Assembly (NCBI RefSeq): GCF_024713975.1
Contig: NC_091094.1
Coordinates: 25,940,501 to 26,004,500 of the forward strand
DNA from: Paralichthys olivaceus
Taxonomy: Eukaryota; Chordata; Actinopteri; Pleuronectiformes; Paralichthyidae
Length of the DNA: 64,000 nt
Direction of reading: 5' to 3'
The notes under the pieces are model-generated. The model worked only from the letters and a program-made list of their open reading frames with translations. It did no database searches and was not told the DNA's origin. Positions within the stretch are counted from its first letter, which is position 1. Each line of letters opens with the position of its first letter. Shown here one piece after another: positions 40,001 through 51,500 of the stretch. Position numbers and translations under genes: made by a program.

Positions 40001-41722
40001 CTAGAATCATGAATCTATTCTACTGGTAGCAGGATAATTTAGTTTTTTTGATTTGGCGTCTTGATTTCTTAAGATCAGTCTACCAGTTACATCAGTTACA
40101 TAAAAACAAATTTAGATCCTGTATTAATGTAGACCAGCGCGTGACCTGTCAGGCTGCTCCTGCACACCCTTGGGAGATGTGTTGATCTCTCTCCGCAGGT
40201 CTCCAGACTCAAACACCAGCAGCCTGCCCGTGTCTGTCCCAGCAATCACCCGCTCCGCAGTCATCCACGTGTGACACAGAAAGTTGATGGTCTCCACCTT
40301 TGGGAAGCTGCTCTGCTTCAGAGCTCCCTCTGAGTAGCGGAAGAGCTTGAACACACCAGTTCCGCTCACACACAGCTGCATGTTGTTGTAAGGGTTGAAG
40401 CTGACCTGAGGGAAATGCCACAGTTAAATGGTTTGATATCATGTTAGAAGAGCCAATATGCTACTAATAAGCAACTAGTTAATGGTTAAAATGTGTTCCC
40501 TAATATAAAGTGTTACCCATGTTAGTATCGGATGGAGGTTTCTCTGGTAAAGTTTGAATGACTCACCTGGGTGATCGGATTATTTGAGATGCTGGTCTTA
40601 ACTGAGGCCAGGACTTTCTGCTTTTCCCAAAGCCAGAAGATCAACATCCAATCCGGACCGCATGTCTGGCCTATCAGATACTTGGAATCAGGGGAGAACG
40701 CCATGCACACAAACTCTTGAACAGGCCCCTCCCCTGCAGTCAAAACCTTCCTCTTTCTGCCCTGCTCATGCTGCAGGTCGAACACTGTTATGGTGGCCTT
40801 CTCGCCACACTCTGACACGGCCAGGTAACGCCGGTTGGGACTGATGGCCAAAGCCCGCATGCCCTGGCTTTTCTCTGAGCCTGTAGAGACAAACAGAAAC
40901 ACCAACAGGAGTGAAATAAAAGTAGTCTCATAGAACTAAGACTGCATGAATCTGAAGAATCTCAAGGCCGATTTTGTGAAGTCCATTCTGTTCAAGTAGG
41001 GGAGTTTAATTAAAGGCTGTACCTTTAAATAATTGTAATTGTGTATTTTGTGATATCTAGCATTGAAATTCTATGTTGCAACTGAACACCCCACAGTAAG
41101 TTTTATTTCATTGTGCCAAATGTATGAGAATTTATTTTCTATCCTTTGTATCATGTCCATCTATTATGCACCCTTACTCACTTTATGTTTTTGATGTTAG
41201 TTTCTGGTTCCTTTTTAACGTCTGGTGGTGATATGAGAGAAATGTGTGTTCCTGATGAACAATCCAGATGCTCTAATGATCAATGGATGCACCGTTTAAG
41301 TAACTTCATGTACATTTGATTCATTTGATCATTTTGTTTAGTAATGGTACCAGTGTTATCCAGTTCATGTATCTTGTCTATCACCCAGAAAACTAATCCA
41401 TGCCACATCCACTCATCTATTCCTCCCTCCATCAGCCCATTGGATGTTGGACCCATGTGTTAAAATGTGCACACGAGCGAGGAGACCTGAACTAGACTCA
41501 GTCCATTCAGTCTTTTTCAATGATGTAAACAGGAAACAACATTAGCTTAGCATCGGCGAGCCTACCTGGAATGAACCTCTGGTGTCTGTGGACGGTGTTG
41601 TAGCACACGCAGTTGTTTCCACAGGGGAAAACCACGGTCTGCTCGTCGAAGAAACACACATTGTTCCTCACACCTGTCCGCAGACCGAGGATGAAGTGAG
41701 ACTGAGCAACTACAGCCGACAT
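31053..41722 (-). CDS. cfap57: Cilia- and flagella-associated protein 57 (WDR65)
   Basis: An axonemal protein linked to inner dynein arm assembly (family knowledge). The 21 coding exons, 5' to 3': 41722-41566, 40880-40567, 40405-40146, 38853-38679, 38590-38438, 37849-37710, 37189-37024, 36937-36824, 36736-36524, 35952-35779, 35610-35449, 35158-35003, 34815-34722, 34640-34450, 34357-34184, 34096-33938, 33084-32941, 32736-32620, 31737-31609, 31506-31375, 31205-31053. Phases agree throughout; 1158 aa (human about 1250). Residues 1 to about 676 are WD-type beta-propeller sequence ([70 protein letters not shown]). The remainder is coiled coil ([57 protein letters not shown]). The C-terminus is shorter than human. 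Confidence 0.95.
31917..32015. repeat. 49-bp perfect tandem duplication
   Basis: A 49-bp unit beginning GTGTTACAGTGTCAATTTC and ending AGGTAGAA occurs twice back to back with no visible mismatch, in a cfap57 intron. Confidence 0.9.
32048..32325 (+). mobile_element. Dispersed fish repeat (TTGTTGGTTGGTTTGT / GGCAGAGGTCTGTGCTCT)
   Basis: Located in a cfap57 intron. It has the hallmarks GTTTGTTGGTTGGTTTG, AAGACTACACAAAAAC, ATTTCCACGAAAC and GGCAGAGGTCTGTGCTCTAC. The family is widespread in fish genomes in my memory; class not assigned. Confidence 0.6.
33358..33650 (+). mobile_element. Second, diverged copy of the 32048-32325 repeat
   Basis: Shares GTTTGTTTGTTTTCAAGCAAG, ATTACACAGAAATGACAGATT, TGAAATTTAATGCAGATCC and GGGCGTTGGTGGAGG with the consensus. 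It lies one intron upstream in the same gene. Confidence 0.5.
38214..38311 (+). mobile_element. tRNA-like SINE fragment
   Basis: The segment CTGTGGCTCAGAGAGCGG resembles a tRNA A box and GTGGTTTGATCCCTGCTCC a B box. They are followed by the AAATGTCTTTGGGTGAGA end that matches the common fish AAGTGTCCTTGGGCAAGA element. Located in cfap57 intron 5. Only the 5' part is present. Confidence 0.5.
39805..39975 (-). mobile_element. Reverse-oriented copy of the 38214 repeat
   Basis: Contains GGGGCAATTTGGGGTGCAGTG, TCTCGCTCAAGTACACT and AACCACCAACCTTTTAGTTAG, the reverse reading of the same fish repeat. Located in cfap57 intron 3. Confidence 0.6.
41014..41093 (+). mobile_element. MITE fragment F (5' end)
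   Basis: Resembles the first 70 bp of copies A and B (GTGATATCTAGCATTGAAATT, ATGTTGCAACTGAACACCCC), truncated. Located in cfap57 intron 1. Confidence 0.5.
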
Positions 41723-41851
41723 GTGTCAGCTCTCCTTCTCGAAGATGAAGAAGGGAAAGTAGTTCAGGCTGCGCACTGAAGGCTGCTTCACCAACACACG
41801 AGCTAAAGTCTCAAAGTAAACTCAGGTACAATGGTGCGACTTAAAGCGTCA

Positions 41852-42082
41852 CGTCGCTAGGCAACCCAGGAAATCCCGCGAGAGCCGGAGAACTCGTTTG
41901 GAGTTTTCACTCTACCTGTTTACCACGTGTGTGTACAGAATGTTCGGATTGAACTCTTTCTACACCTGCAACACAGACTGTAGCTTGAATTAACTCATAC
42001 ATATTAGTACCTGCTGATCCATGATGCCTGTTACTTACTCACCCGCTTAGTCTCGCGGGATTTCAGGGGTTACCTAGCAACG
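41852..42082. promoter_or_regulatory. cfap57 promoter with mirrored X-box / TCTCGCGGGA arms
   Basis: Two 32-bp arms (41852-41883 and 42051-42082) are inverted repeats matching at 28 of 32 positions, separated by 167 bp. Each arm contains an RFX X-box-like site: GTCGCTAGGCAAC at 41853-41865 (one mismatch in the outer half-site) and GTTACCTAGCAAC at 42069-42081 (a perfect match to GTNRCC-N-RGYAAC). Each arm also has TCTCGCGGGATTTC. The inner arm is about 130 bp upstream of the cfap57 start codon. RFX control of ciliary genes is established; use of these sites is inferred. Confidence 0.65.
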
Positions 42083-43145
42083 CAACTCTTCATGAATCAT
42101 GAAGTTGCTATCATAGCACTGATATCTAACTAATAACCAGCATCCTCCTAAAAATATTATTTGACATCATATAACAGCTACACTACTTACTTTGTTTTTC
42201 ACGAAACATTTTTTCATTATTATCATCTAAATAACTGACAGGGCTGTATAATAATTAAGTTTTTATTGTACTACATGTCCCTAACTTTGTGTTTTATTCT
42301 CTCTCATAGTCTCTGACTCTCACTAATAAATATAATAATTATTATTATTAACTGGCGCTGCTATCATTAACAACATCATTACATGTATCTATTTATTTCC
42401 ATTACATCCCTGTTTTCCACCCATCATTTTCACAGACACATATAAATGAATGAATAAAGTTCTGCAGAACTGAAAGGCTTTAATGGCATGACTCAGTGAC
42501 ATCAGTGAGTGGTTTTGTGTGCAAAGCAAGACAGCAATGACAATGCAACCGATCCAACTCATAAGATTCATGTTTCAGAAAGAGTTGAAGGTAAAGCTGT
42601 TTTATTATATTATATGTGCGGTGCATGGAAAAATTATCCTGAAGAAGTATTTCCCAACATCACTGATGCACATGCACCATCAAATAACACTGAGGCTTCC
42701 CAATGGTTGAAACCAATCATTTCTCAGAGTTTGGCCAGTATGTATGTTTTCTCGGTGTGTGTTTGTTATGACAAAGTCTTCTAAAGGTGTTGCAATATAT
42801 TTAATCTTAATATGCAGATGAATGAAGCACGTACATTGAGCTGCAGCTTCCCTTAAGTTCTATCAGACATGTTATCATTCCAGGTGGTTGATACATTTCA
42901 TAGACAACTTCATGTCTATTTAATGTTTAGCTTATTTCAACATTTTCACATTCAGAACTATTTGTGGAAAAATAAAAACATCTTTATGGATTATGAAAGA
43001 AATAAAAAGCAAGAATTTACTTTAGAAGTAATAAAGCCCTTCACTGCAATAATTAACTCTCTAGACTAATTTCCCTTTATAGATGACAGGAGTATAAGCT
43101 ACAATATAATACACTAATAATACACTATTCACATCAATCCGCCTG

Positions 43146-43151
43146 TTTATT
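43146..43151 (-). terminator. efcc1 poly(A) signal (AATAAA)
   Basis: Minus-strand AATAAA 76 bp after the efcc1 stop codon, implying a very short 3' UTR if used. Confidence 0.5.
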
Positions 43152-43226
43152 GACCGCTGTTATGGATTCTGGTATCGTGGCGAAAGGCTGTTGGAAGCAG
43201 ACTGGCCCAGCAGGAGGCGGTGTTGT

Positions 43227-45522
43227 CTAGCAGGAGATGATGAGAGCGTTCAGAGACTGCTGACTCTGTGTTCTCTGCAGAGGTCCACCAGTGGACAGAA
43301 TCTCACAGGCAGCCAGTTCATGGTAGAGAGCGTTGAGCACCTCCAGAATGTGGGCTTTCCCTGTGCAATAAAAACAACAGAAGGTGACCGCTGTGGAAAT
43401 CATGTTACAGACGAGAACATAATTGAATTCCCTGCCCCGAGTCACTGTTAGTTTTCATTATCACATTTCACATTGATTTTATTAGGCATGCGAGCTCCAC
43501 TAACCGTGTTGTGGGTCGCTGCAAGACTCCAAAGTGCTGAGCAAGATTTTCCCAAGAGACCTTCGCGAGACATTCTGAAACGAGAGAGAGCTACTCTTAG
43601 ACGGCTGTCAGACAATTAATAGGCACTTTAACAGATAGTCTGACTCTTACAACAACAGAACTACTCTCACATCTATAATCAATGTCCCACTGTTAGTGTT
43701 AGATCACAAAAACATGGTCAAAAACCCACGTGATGTCTATGACTGGTAAGACATGTGTTAACTCAAACATGGTCAACGTGGAAAGACTAATGTCTGTATG
43801 GAGATTTGTTTCTAAAGACCGACCAGGAAAATAACTCCAGCGGAGTGTGGGTGGATTCCCTCAGCTGCCAACTCTGCAAAATGATTTTCATTACTTTGAG
43901 TTTTAGTTCATGTTCTCCCTCCTGTTTACAAGGCTTTTCATTGTGCTAACAATCAAAACAATATGTTAAGACCTTAGCATGCTCCAAACGTGCAGATGAT
44001 CACAAAACCATGGCTTCAGTTCAATAAAAATTTCAGGATCGACTTGTCAGGACTCAGTTACTACGACTAACCAGGTCTCTGAGCTGCTGGAGGAGCTGCA
44101 GAATGTCCACGAGTTTCTCCTCCACCAGTGACAGACGAACCCTCTCTGTCTCCAACATTTGCAGCTCCATCTGAAGCAGCTCGGTCTCCTCGGCCTTCTG
44201 CTGGAGCTCCTGGACCAAAGAATCCTTCATCTGAAACACACAACACAAGGCTGTCTAACTCAGGGACAATAATCTCCATCTGCATGGATTAATGGGAATT
44301 CTCATATGGTTTATCTGACATGACAACATCAGAGACATCATTGTTCACTGAAATTTCCACTAGAAAGCACATGTGCATTTCCCAAAATCTTGAATGATTC
44401 ATTTTAAACATTTCCATAAATCATCACATCAAAGTAACAATCAATCAAAGTAACAATGAAAACTCTTAGTGGTCAACAGAAGGCTTTGGAGGCTTTTACA
44501 CTGTCACACTGTGTGAGTGCATTAGTTAAAAAATAAATGTGACTGGGATTGGAATAAAGGTCTTTCCAATAAATCGTTACAGATAGGTGAAAAAGAATAT
44601 GTATAGCTTGCATATATCTGGGTGTGTGTGTGTGTGTGTGAGTGTGGTCCAGGTATTTACATGTTTGTCAAAAGTTATCATCATTAAAATTAAAGGTGAA
44701 GAAACGTTTTAAGGTTAGGTTAACTTTAGGTTTAGGTTAGGGTAAGGGTTAGGGTTAGGCAAGTTGTAACTATGGAATCAATATAAGTCAAGGTAATATC
44801 TTCTTACGTCATGGAGAAACAATTGTGTGTGTGTGTGTGTACATACAGTATACTGTGTAGGAATACTTTCTTCTGCAGATTAATACACATTTGGATTGAG
44901 TCAAAAAAACCCAGTGAAGCAAGGTGTCACCCAGTGCAATAGTGTTGCTCACTGTTTTCAATAGTCTTTAAACACAAATTGCATTCAATGGCATAGAGAC
45001 ATGAGATACATCAGGTTTTGGGGACACAAACTCAATAATGAAAGACAATGTCAAGTTGTTCTTTGTATTTTGTGGGGATTTGTTGCAAAAAGTCTTCAAA
45101 TGTATCCTTTAAGACAAAATGCAGATTAAGATTAGGAGCAGGTGGATATGTCACTCTTGGAAATATAATTTTTTGCCTTGGAGGTCAATACAATGTAAAT
45201 ACATCCAATGTAGATGTTGGAAATCCCCGCGGTGCACCATTACATCATAGCACATTGAAGGACAAATGTCTCATCCCACACTTCCTGCACATAAACAAAG
45301 CCTCACAGTCACGACTTTGTTTAGTTTTAACTTTTGCTCTCTGAGTGCTGAGACGTCCTGGGAACACATCACGTCACCCTCCGCCTAACCCCTTCCTGTG
45401 TTGTGAAAATCCTACTCGGCTGTAACAAGAGAGCTTTAATTTATGATGTTCTTCAGTGTCATGGAGGACAAGGAGGGGGTGAGGGTGTTCCCGTGGTCAG
45501 CTCCAGCGAGATACAGCTGCTA

Positions 45523-45564
<42 letters not shown>

Positions 45565-48500
45565 GGAGGCTCTGTAGTCACTGCTGGTGGTTTGGTTAGG
45601 TGGAAGCTGCGAGATCAAGCCACGAGCTGTGGTTTTGCTTTTGAAGCCTCCACTTTCATAACAACCGTCACCAGTCCTCTCTAATCTAGTTTAACACCAT
45701 ACACACAGCCGCAGAACGCCTGATGATGCAGGGCAAGGCAGAACACAGAACAGCTCAGTTACAACATAACAGGGCAGAGCATACAGCCGTGGCCCACCCT
45801 GATGGGATGGAGGTCAGTGGTGGTCTGTACCTGGTCCATGTCTATCTCTGCCTGGCTCTCCTTCTGCTCCAGCTGCTTGTGCAGCCTGGTCACCCTCTCC
45901 AGCAGCTCCAGCACAGCACTGCAGCTCTCCTCGCTCCTCGAGCTCCCGAAGTTGGACAGCAGCTTCTTGAATGCTTTGTCGTCGCACCTGCTCGACAACA
46001 CGTGACAGAAGACAGACAGCCTATCAGGCTGGACTGGACTTGGACAAATGTTTCCTCTCTGCATAAGTAATGTTTGAGCAACGATACAATGGCAGCATTT
46101 TATTGTAGATTTAGTTCATATTGAAAATGGTTGCATGTCTCGTGCTTTACTGTGAAATGTCTAAGATGTTTTCCGTTGTTTAAACATCACCACCAAGTAC
46201 TGGGTTTGGATGTTAATCCTTCAGACTTTCACATAAAAATACCATATTTGATACTTTATTTTATTGTGGGTGTGAATCTGAGTGTGAATGGGGTTGTTGG
46301 TCTATATGTGTAAATCTTGTGATAGACGTTAAATAGGCTCCAACTCCTCGTCACCCAACAACATGGCATAAAACAGCTATAGAAAGCAGTTTAATGGTTG
46401 AATAATTTCTGTCATTGTCATTGTGTAAATTAATCTCATTAGTGCATTGCTGTTTTCCATGATTGGTGACAGACACAACATTTAAGTACATCTTGGCACA
46501 CAGGAGCCTGCATAAATTGAAGAAACTTAATGCTCCTTAATATCAGCAATAAATCAAATAAATGTGTGTAATATGAAAGTAAATGCTTAAAGAGACAGAG
46601 ATTTATTACCCCTTGCTGCAGTTCTGTGGAGCTTTTACACCTCTTTTACTGTACTGCTTTGGTTTTATTACACATTTACTGTGTGGTTCACTTTCATCAG
46701 CCTTGCTTCCAGCAGCAGAGAGTCTGTTCTTTTTCACTATCACAAAGAAATATCTGACAAACCCACAGTGTTCTTTTCAAACATTACAAAGAGGACGGTC
46801 TAGACTTCTTCAATATAACATGTGCCCTGAATGAACCAAACAGCCGAGTGAGAAAGAAACTGTGTTTAAATGTCTGCTGAAGGAACTCAAACATCTATTG
46901 CATAATATTCCAGGATTTGGTTAAGACCAATAATAAATAGATTTACATCTGTCAAGTGGCCAGAGACAGGGACACAAGTGTTGCTGTGTGTCTGCTGGAT
47001 GACTAAATAGGCAATTTAAGTGTAAATAAATTTAATCCAGAGAAGGACAGAGGCATGGTTTCAGTTTTACTTTAAAACCATCATCAGATGACAAGGAAGC
47101 TGCAGCAGATAAAAACCAGAGCTGAGGTCAAAAAGTTAAAAAAAAACGTTCAAGGAAGGATGTGAGGAAGAATTCATTAGGAAAAGGAAAATGAATTGCA
47201 CTCATACATTAAGTTACATAATTATGCAGGTACATCCAGCTGCAGCAGTGAGGGATGAACATGAACAAAGGTGGTGAGGGTTATATAGGGATGGTTCTTG
47301 AATTGCTATTGTGAGTCCAATAGACTGAGAAAAATTGGCCGGGTTAGGTTTAGGTGTCGTTTGGACTCACAACCAAAAATGTCATTGACGGGGAGTGGTA
47401 TGGAGTTGAAGTACTACACTACCCATGATCCTCAGGTGTGACGTTTGATTTGTGGAGCTCCCTGTTACCACGGAAATGTTTACCAAAACCATGAAAACAA
47501 TGTCAGCTAATCAGCATTTAATTTACCATAGAGCAACAATGATTTCCCTTTCTGACATGCTACAACAACGGGCATCATTTGCAATGGTTAAACGGATCAG
47601 TAGTTCGTTCATTCTTAAAGTCATTGTATACACAGTCTTGTACCTCTGAAATGTTTTATGGTCACGATCCATCTCATACTTGGTTCCAGGTTTAAAACTC
47701 TTTAAATTAGGATTTTCTGAAACATCAATGGAGAAAATAAATGGGAAATTTATTTCCAGAACCAGAGCCGTTCTTTAAGTGGGCGGTCACTGTTTGGCTC
47801 TATGGCTCTATTTTTCGCTGGTGTAACTTTACTCCTACATGTGTTGAATATTAGTGGATCTCCTGCCGTGAGTCAGTTGTTTTGGAAACAAAACAGCCAT
47901 AGCATCTTGGCTATAGCAGCATTAGCTCGTTTTTCTTCTGCCTTCAAGACTAACGCAGCTTTAAAAATATCTTTCATGTTTTCTAACAGTTTAATTGTGT
48001 TCATCAGAAATAATATTTGTAAAATGTCATCTTGAAATTATAGTGTGCCAGCTGTCTATAGACTGTAGTGTGACTGGTGCCCTGCTTTAATATAGAGTAA
48101 GGACAAAGATGTGTTGTACCTGTCTCCACAGCAGGACAGCCTGGTCAAGATCCGCTTTACCTCGTCCACCTGCTTCTGCTGATCTCTGCTCCACTTGTCC
48201 TCTTCTTCGTCAGACGCGGCCTGTCCCTCCACCGAACGGAACAGCTGCTCCTCCACTAGACCATCATCAAGAAAATAATCATGATTACTGTAGCACTGAT
48301 AACTAAATCAGAAGGACACGTTTATATTTACAGATCTAAGACTGGTGACAAAATTGTTAAAAGGGCAATTTACTTTCTGCTTCATCATGTAATGAACTAC
48401 AAAAATAGCCACACCTGTAGGCCTATTCCTCTGATAGCTAGGAAATTTATCAGGAGTGAGCTTGAGTAAATGGGATTAGTTGGTAAAATGCATGGATGCT

Positions 48501-51500
48501 TATCATGGACTTTCTAATAATCTTCCATATGCACTAAAGGGACATTAGCGATGCATTCTATGTCTTTACCAAAAAGACATCTTACTTTTGTCTGGCGTCG
48601 TCACAGCTCGCCCTGTCGGGGAACAGCGGTCATGTTGCGAATCCAGGCAGCATCTCTGGCCCGGCCTGCTGCTGCCAACACTCAGCTGCTGCTCTGCCCC
48701 GGTGCTGCCTGGGAGTTGTAGTTTTGACACCTCTGACCTGAAAGTAGCAGAGTCTGTTCAACAGGGCTGTTTGACTGCAGGTTCTCTGTGAATACATGTG
48801 CCCATCTGGGCGGCTGCAAAACCCTCTGCTACATAAACTGGCACTGACCAAGGGGATAAGACTGCTCTTCAAATTTGCACAGATGAGAAAAGTTCAGTCC
48901 AAACCAATTTCCAACATCAAAGAGAACATATCAAGTAACACAAGGCAGTATGTATTAAGCCACATCTACAACCACCATGATAATTTTATAGAGGCCTCTG
49001 ATGTTGTATGCCAAATCTGGGTGGGGTAATTGAAGCCAGACATTGTATCTCAGAGGCATTTTACAGTAAAGTGGGTCAGTGGTAGAATGGTGCTCTCAAT
49101 GTGCAGGAGTTAGGGTATAAGATGTGAGGTTAAAACACTGGATGGAACAAAATGTAGAGGGAAAACATTTTTTAATGCATGAACAGTTTTCTAAGCTCTG
49201 TTGCAACTGTTTTAATCTGCAGATGAAAAGATGTGTAACGTGTATCTATATGTCATGTGTTTTATTTGTGCCTAAAACAAGACTGACAAACTGACAAAGT
49301 TTGTGCGGATCAATCGTTCTGCAATGGTTTGGATTTTCTAGGTTTCTCCTGCTGTCTGCTCTTTTGTGTTGCGGGGAAATCCGATAGGGGGCCTTGGTAA
49401 ATCACAGACTAAGTGTTTCCAGATGATGATGTCTTGCCGAAGGAAAAAAAAAAAAGAAGAAAATCTCGAAAAAGGTTTTCAACAGCCTGACTCCATGAAA
49501 AAAAAGAAAAAAATGTCACAGAGCGCTCATGCTTATATCCTGTTGGCACGAGGCAGACTATGCTGTAAGACAACATTATATACACTGCATCTGTGTACTA
49601 CTCTTGAGTTCTGTGTGGGGAGAAACGACTGACCACACTGACGGTCAGTAATTGCAGCCTGATTTCAGGCAATCAATCAGAGAGAGTGATGTTTAAGTTA
49701 GCGGGGGCCTTGGTGGAGGAGAGCACGAGTTAGTTCATGGCGGCCAGCAGCTGCAGTTGGGCCAACATGAAACTAATGTATGGGCATGAACACACAAAAC
49801 TTTGCTGGTTGCTGAGGAAACGCTCAGACTGGAATGAACTGGTGGAGGGCTTTTTCAAATGCAGGCTTTTGGTGTGACTAATTGCACTTTAATTGACAGT
49901 GGCTGCAGGGAGGCTGCAGCCTGTGTTCGGTGAATACTGTGGCAAGGCCGCAGCTTCTCGCTCAGGCTTTAGACATGTTCAAATGACTTTGTGTCTTTAC
50001 AAACAAAAAGAAAAGACTCCAACAAACAGCCTCACTTTTGAGCTTATAGTCAAATGAATGACCTACCAACTATCATATAAAAATTTGTTCTACTTAGTAT
50101 TTGACTGTGGTTGAGATTTAAACTGTTTAAAGTGGGTTTCCAATGACATGGTTTGACGGTGATGAGCTACGCCGAAGTGTTGGGCGGTGCTGCTGAGTAT
50201 GGGAATATTGACTGGATGAGACACCTGAAAGAAGTCCAGCCAGACTTCCTGGGTAGTGGTTGAAATGTGAGATGCAGCAGACATAGACAAAATTTGATCA
50301 GCTTTTCATTAGACAGGGATCATACTTCTTGCCAATGCACCAAATGACAAAGCAGCATGGGATGAGTTTGACCTGCCAAAATAAAAGTATCGATTCATTT
50401 ACTTATTTTGCTGAGATACAGAGAAAGTATAATGCACTGCAGACTTTACAGTGTCATATGAGTGTAAAGTAGCTGCTTTTGCATTTCAGTGGGAAATAAT
50501 TAGGTAGTCATGCCAGATTTTGTGCCAGAATAAACCATTATGGTATATTTTGTATATAAAGTCTATGCAGCAATTCAAATGGTAAAACATTTTAACAACT
50601 AGTGACAACATGTTCATTCAGTGCAATACAACTAATTAAATTAGATAGCTGGGATCAACTAATATTTTTTGTGTGATCTAACTGCAGTGTCCGTTCTAAC
50701 CCTGCCTGTTAAGAATGGGATGTTCTCATGTCCAGTGTTAATGCTCCAGAGCTACTTCATTATTCCTAAGTTGTCATTAGGAAGTTCTCTTCAAATATAT
50801 ACTCAATATACTGTCATGTTTTATTGTTTGTGTGCTGGAGGTTGTGTGCAAAGCTTTTTAAAAACATTCTATGGTGCAGAGTGAAATTAGAAAATGTTGT
50901 GTTCATCCTACCTGGTTTACCTGGAATGAAGCTTTTATAGTCACTGTTTAATAAAATGAAACTGAATTTACTTTATTACTGTTCGTGTGGTACTTCAGTT
51001 ATTTCAGAGGTCTGTTAAGCACATGACACAGTGTTCTGAACGAGGTTCACGACTTTTCTAAATAAAAGCTCTGTAACTTCTTTTGGGCAATGCATTGCTG
51101 CAACAAAACACACTTTGTGGTTTTACTTTGTGGAGAAATTGCCAAACAGGAAGTAATACTATGAATGCTTTCGCCATGACAAAGATCAGCAACCATGACT
51201 CCCATGAATGGTTGTCTTATATTGTCTTAATATGTTGAAATAAAAACATTAAAAGTATGATATATATCTGATTTTGACCCACGATTTGACCCAGTTTCTG
51301 ACCACTGCTGCAGTTTATCAACTTGGTCCACCGACTGAAGGCGCACTGCCCCGCACTACTGACTGCTAGACAATCATGGGTGGTGCCTTTTATCAAATAA
51401 TCATGATAAAAGGCACCACCCAGTCAACACAGTTAAACACCCACTAGTGATGTTTTCACTAGTGTGTTTCACCTAAATTGTACAAATTGTTGTTCACCCT

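Larger units (their letters stand above)
41723..43226. other. cfap57/efcc1 intergenic region
   Basis: Apart from the cfap57 promoter structure and the efcc1 3' end, this AT-rich stretch shows no gene. Short frames around 42509-42784 lack recognisable domains. Confidence 0.6.

Noticed and set aside
51378-51421. microRNA precursor
   Set aside because: The 18-bp stem with 8-nt loop is too short for a typical animal pre-miRNA, and the flanks do not extend the stem.
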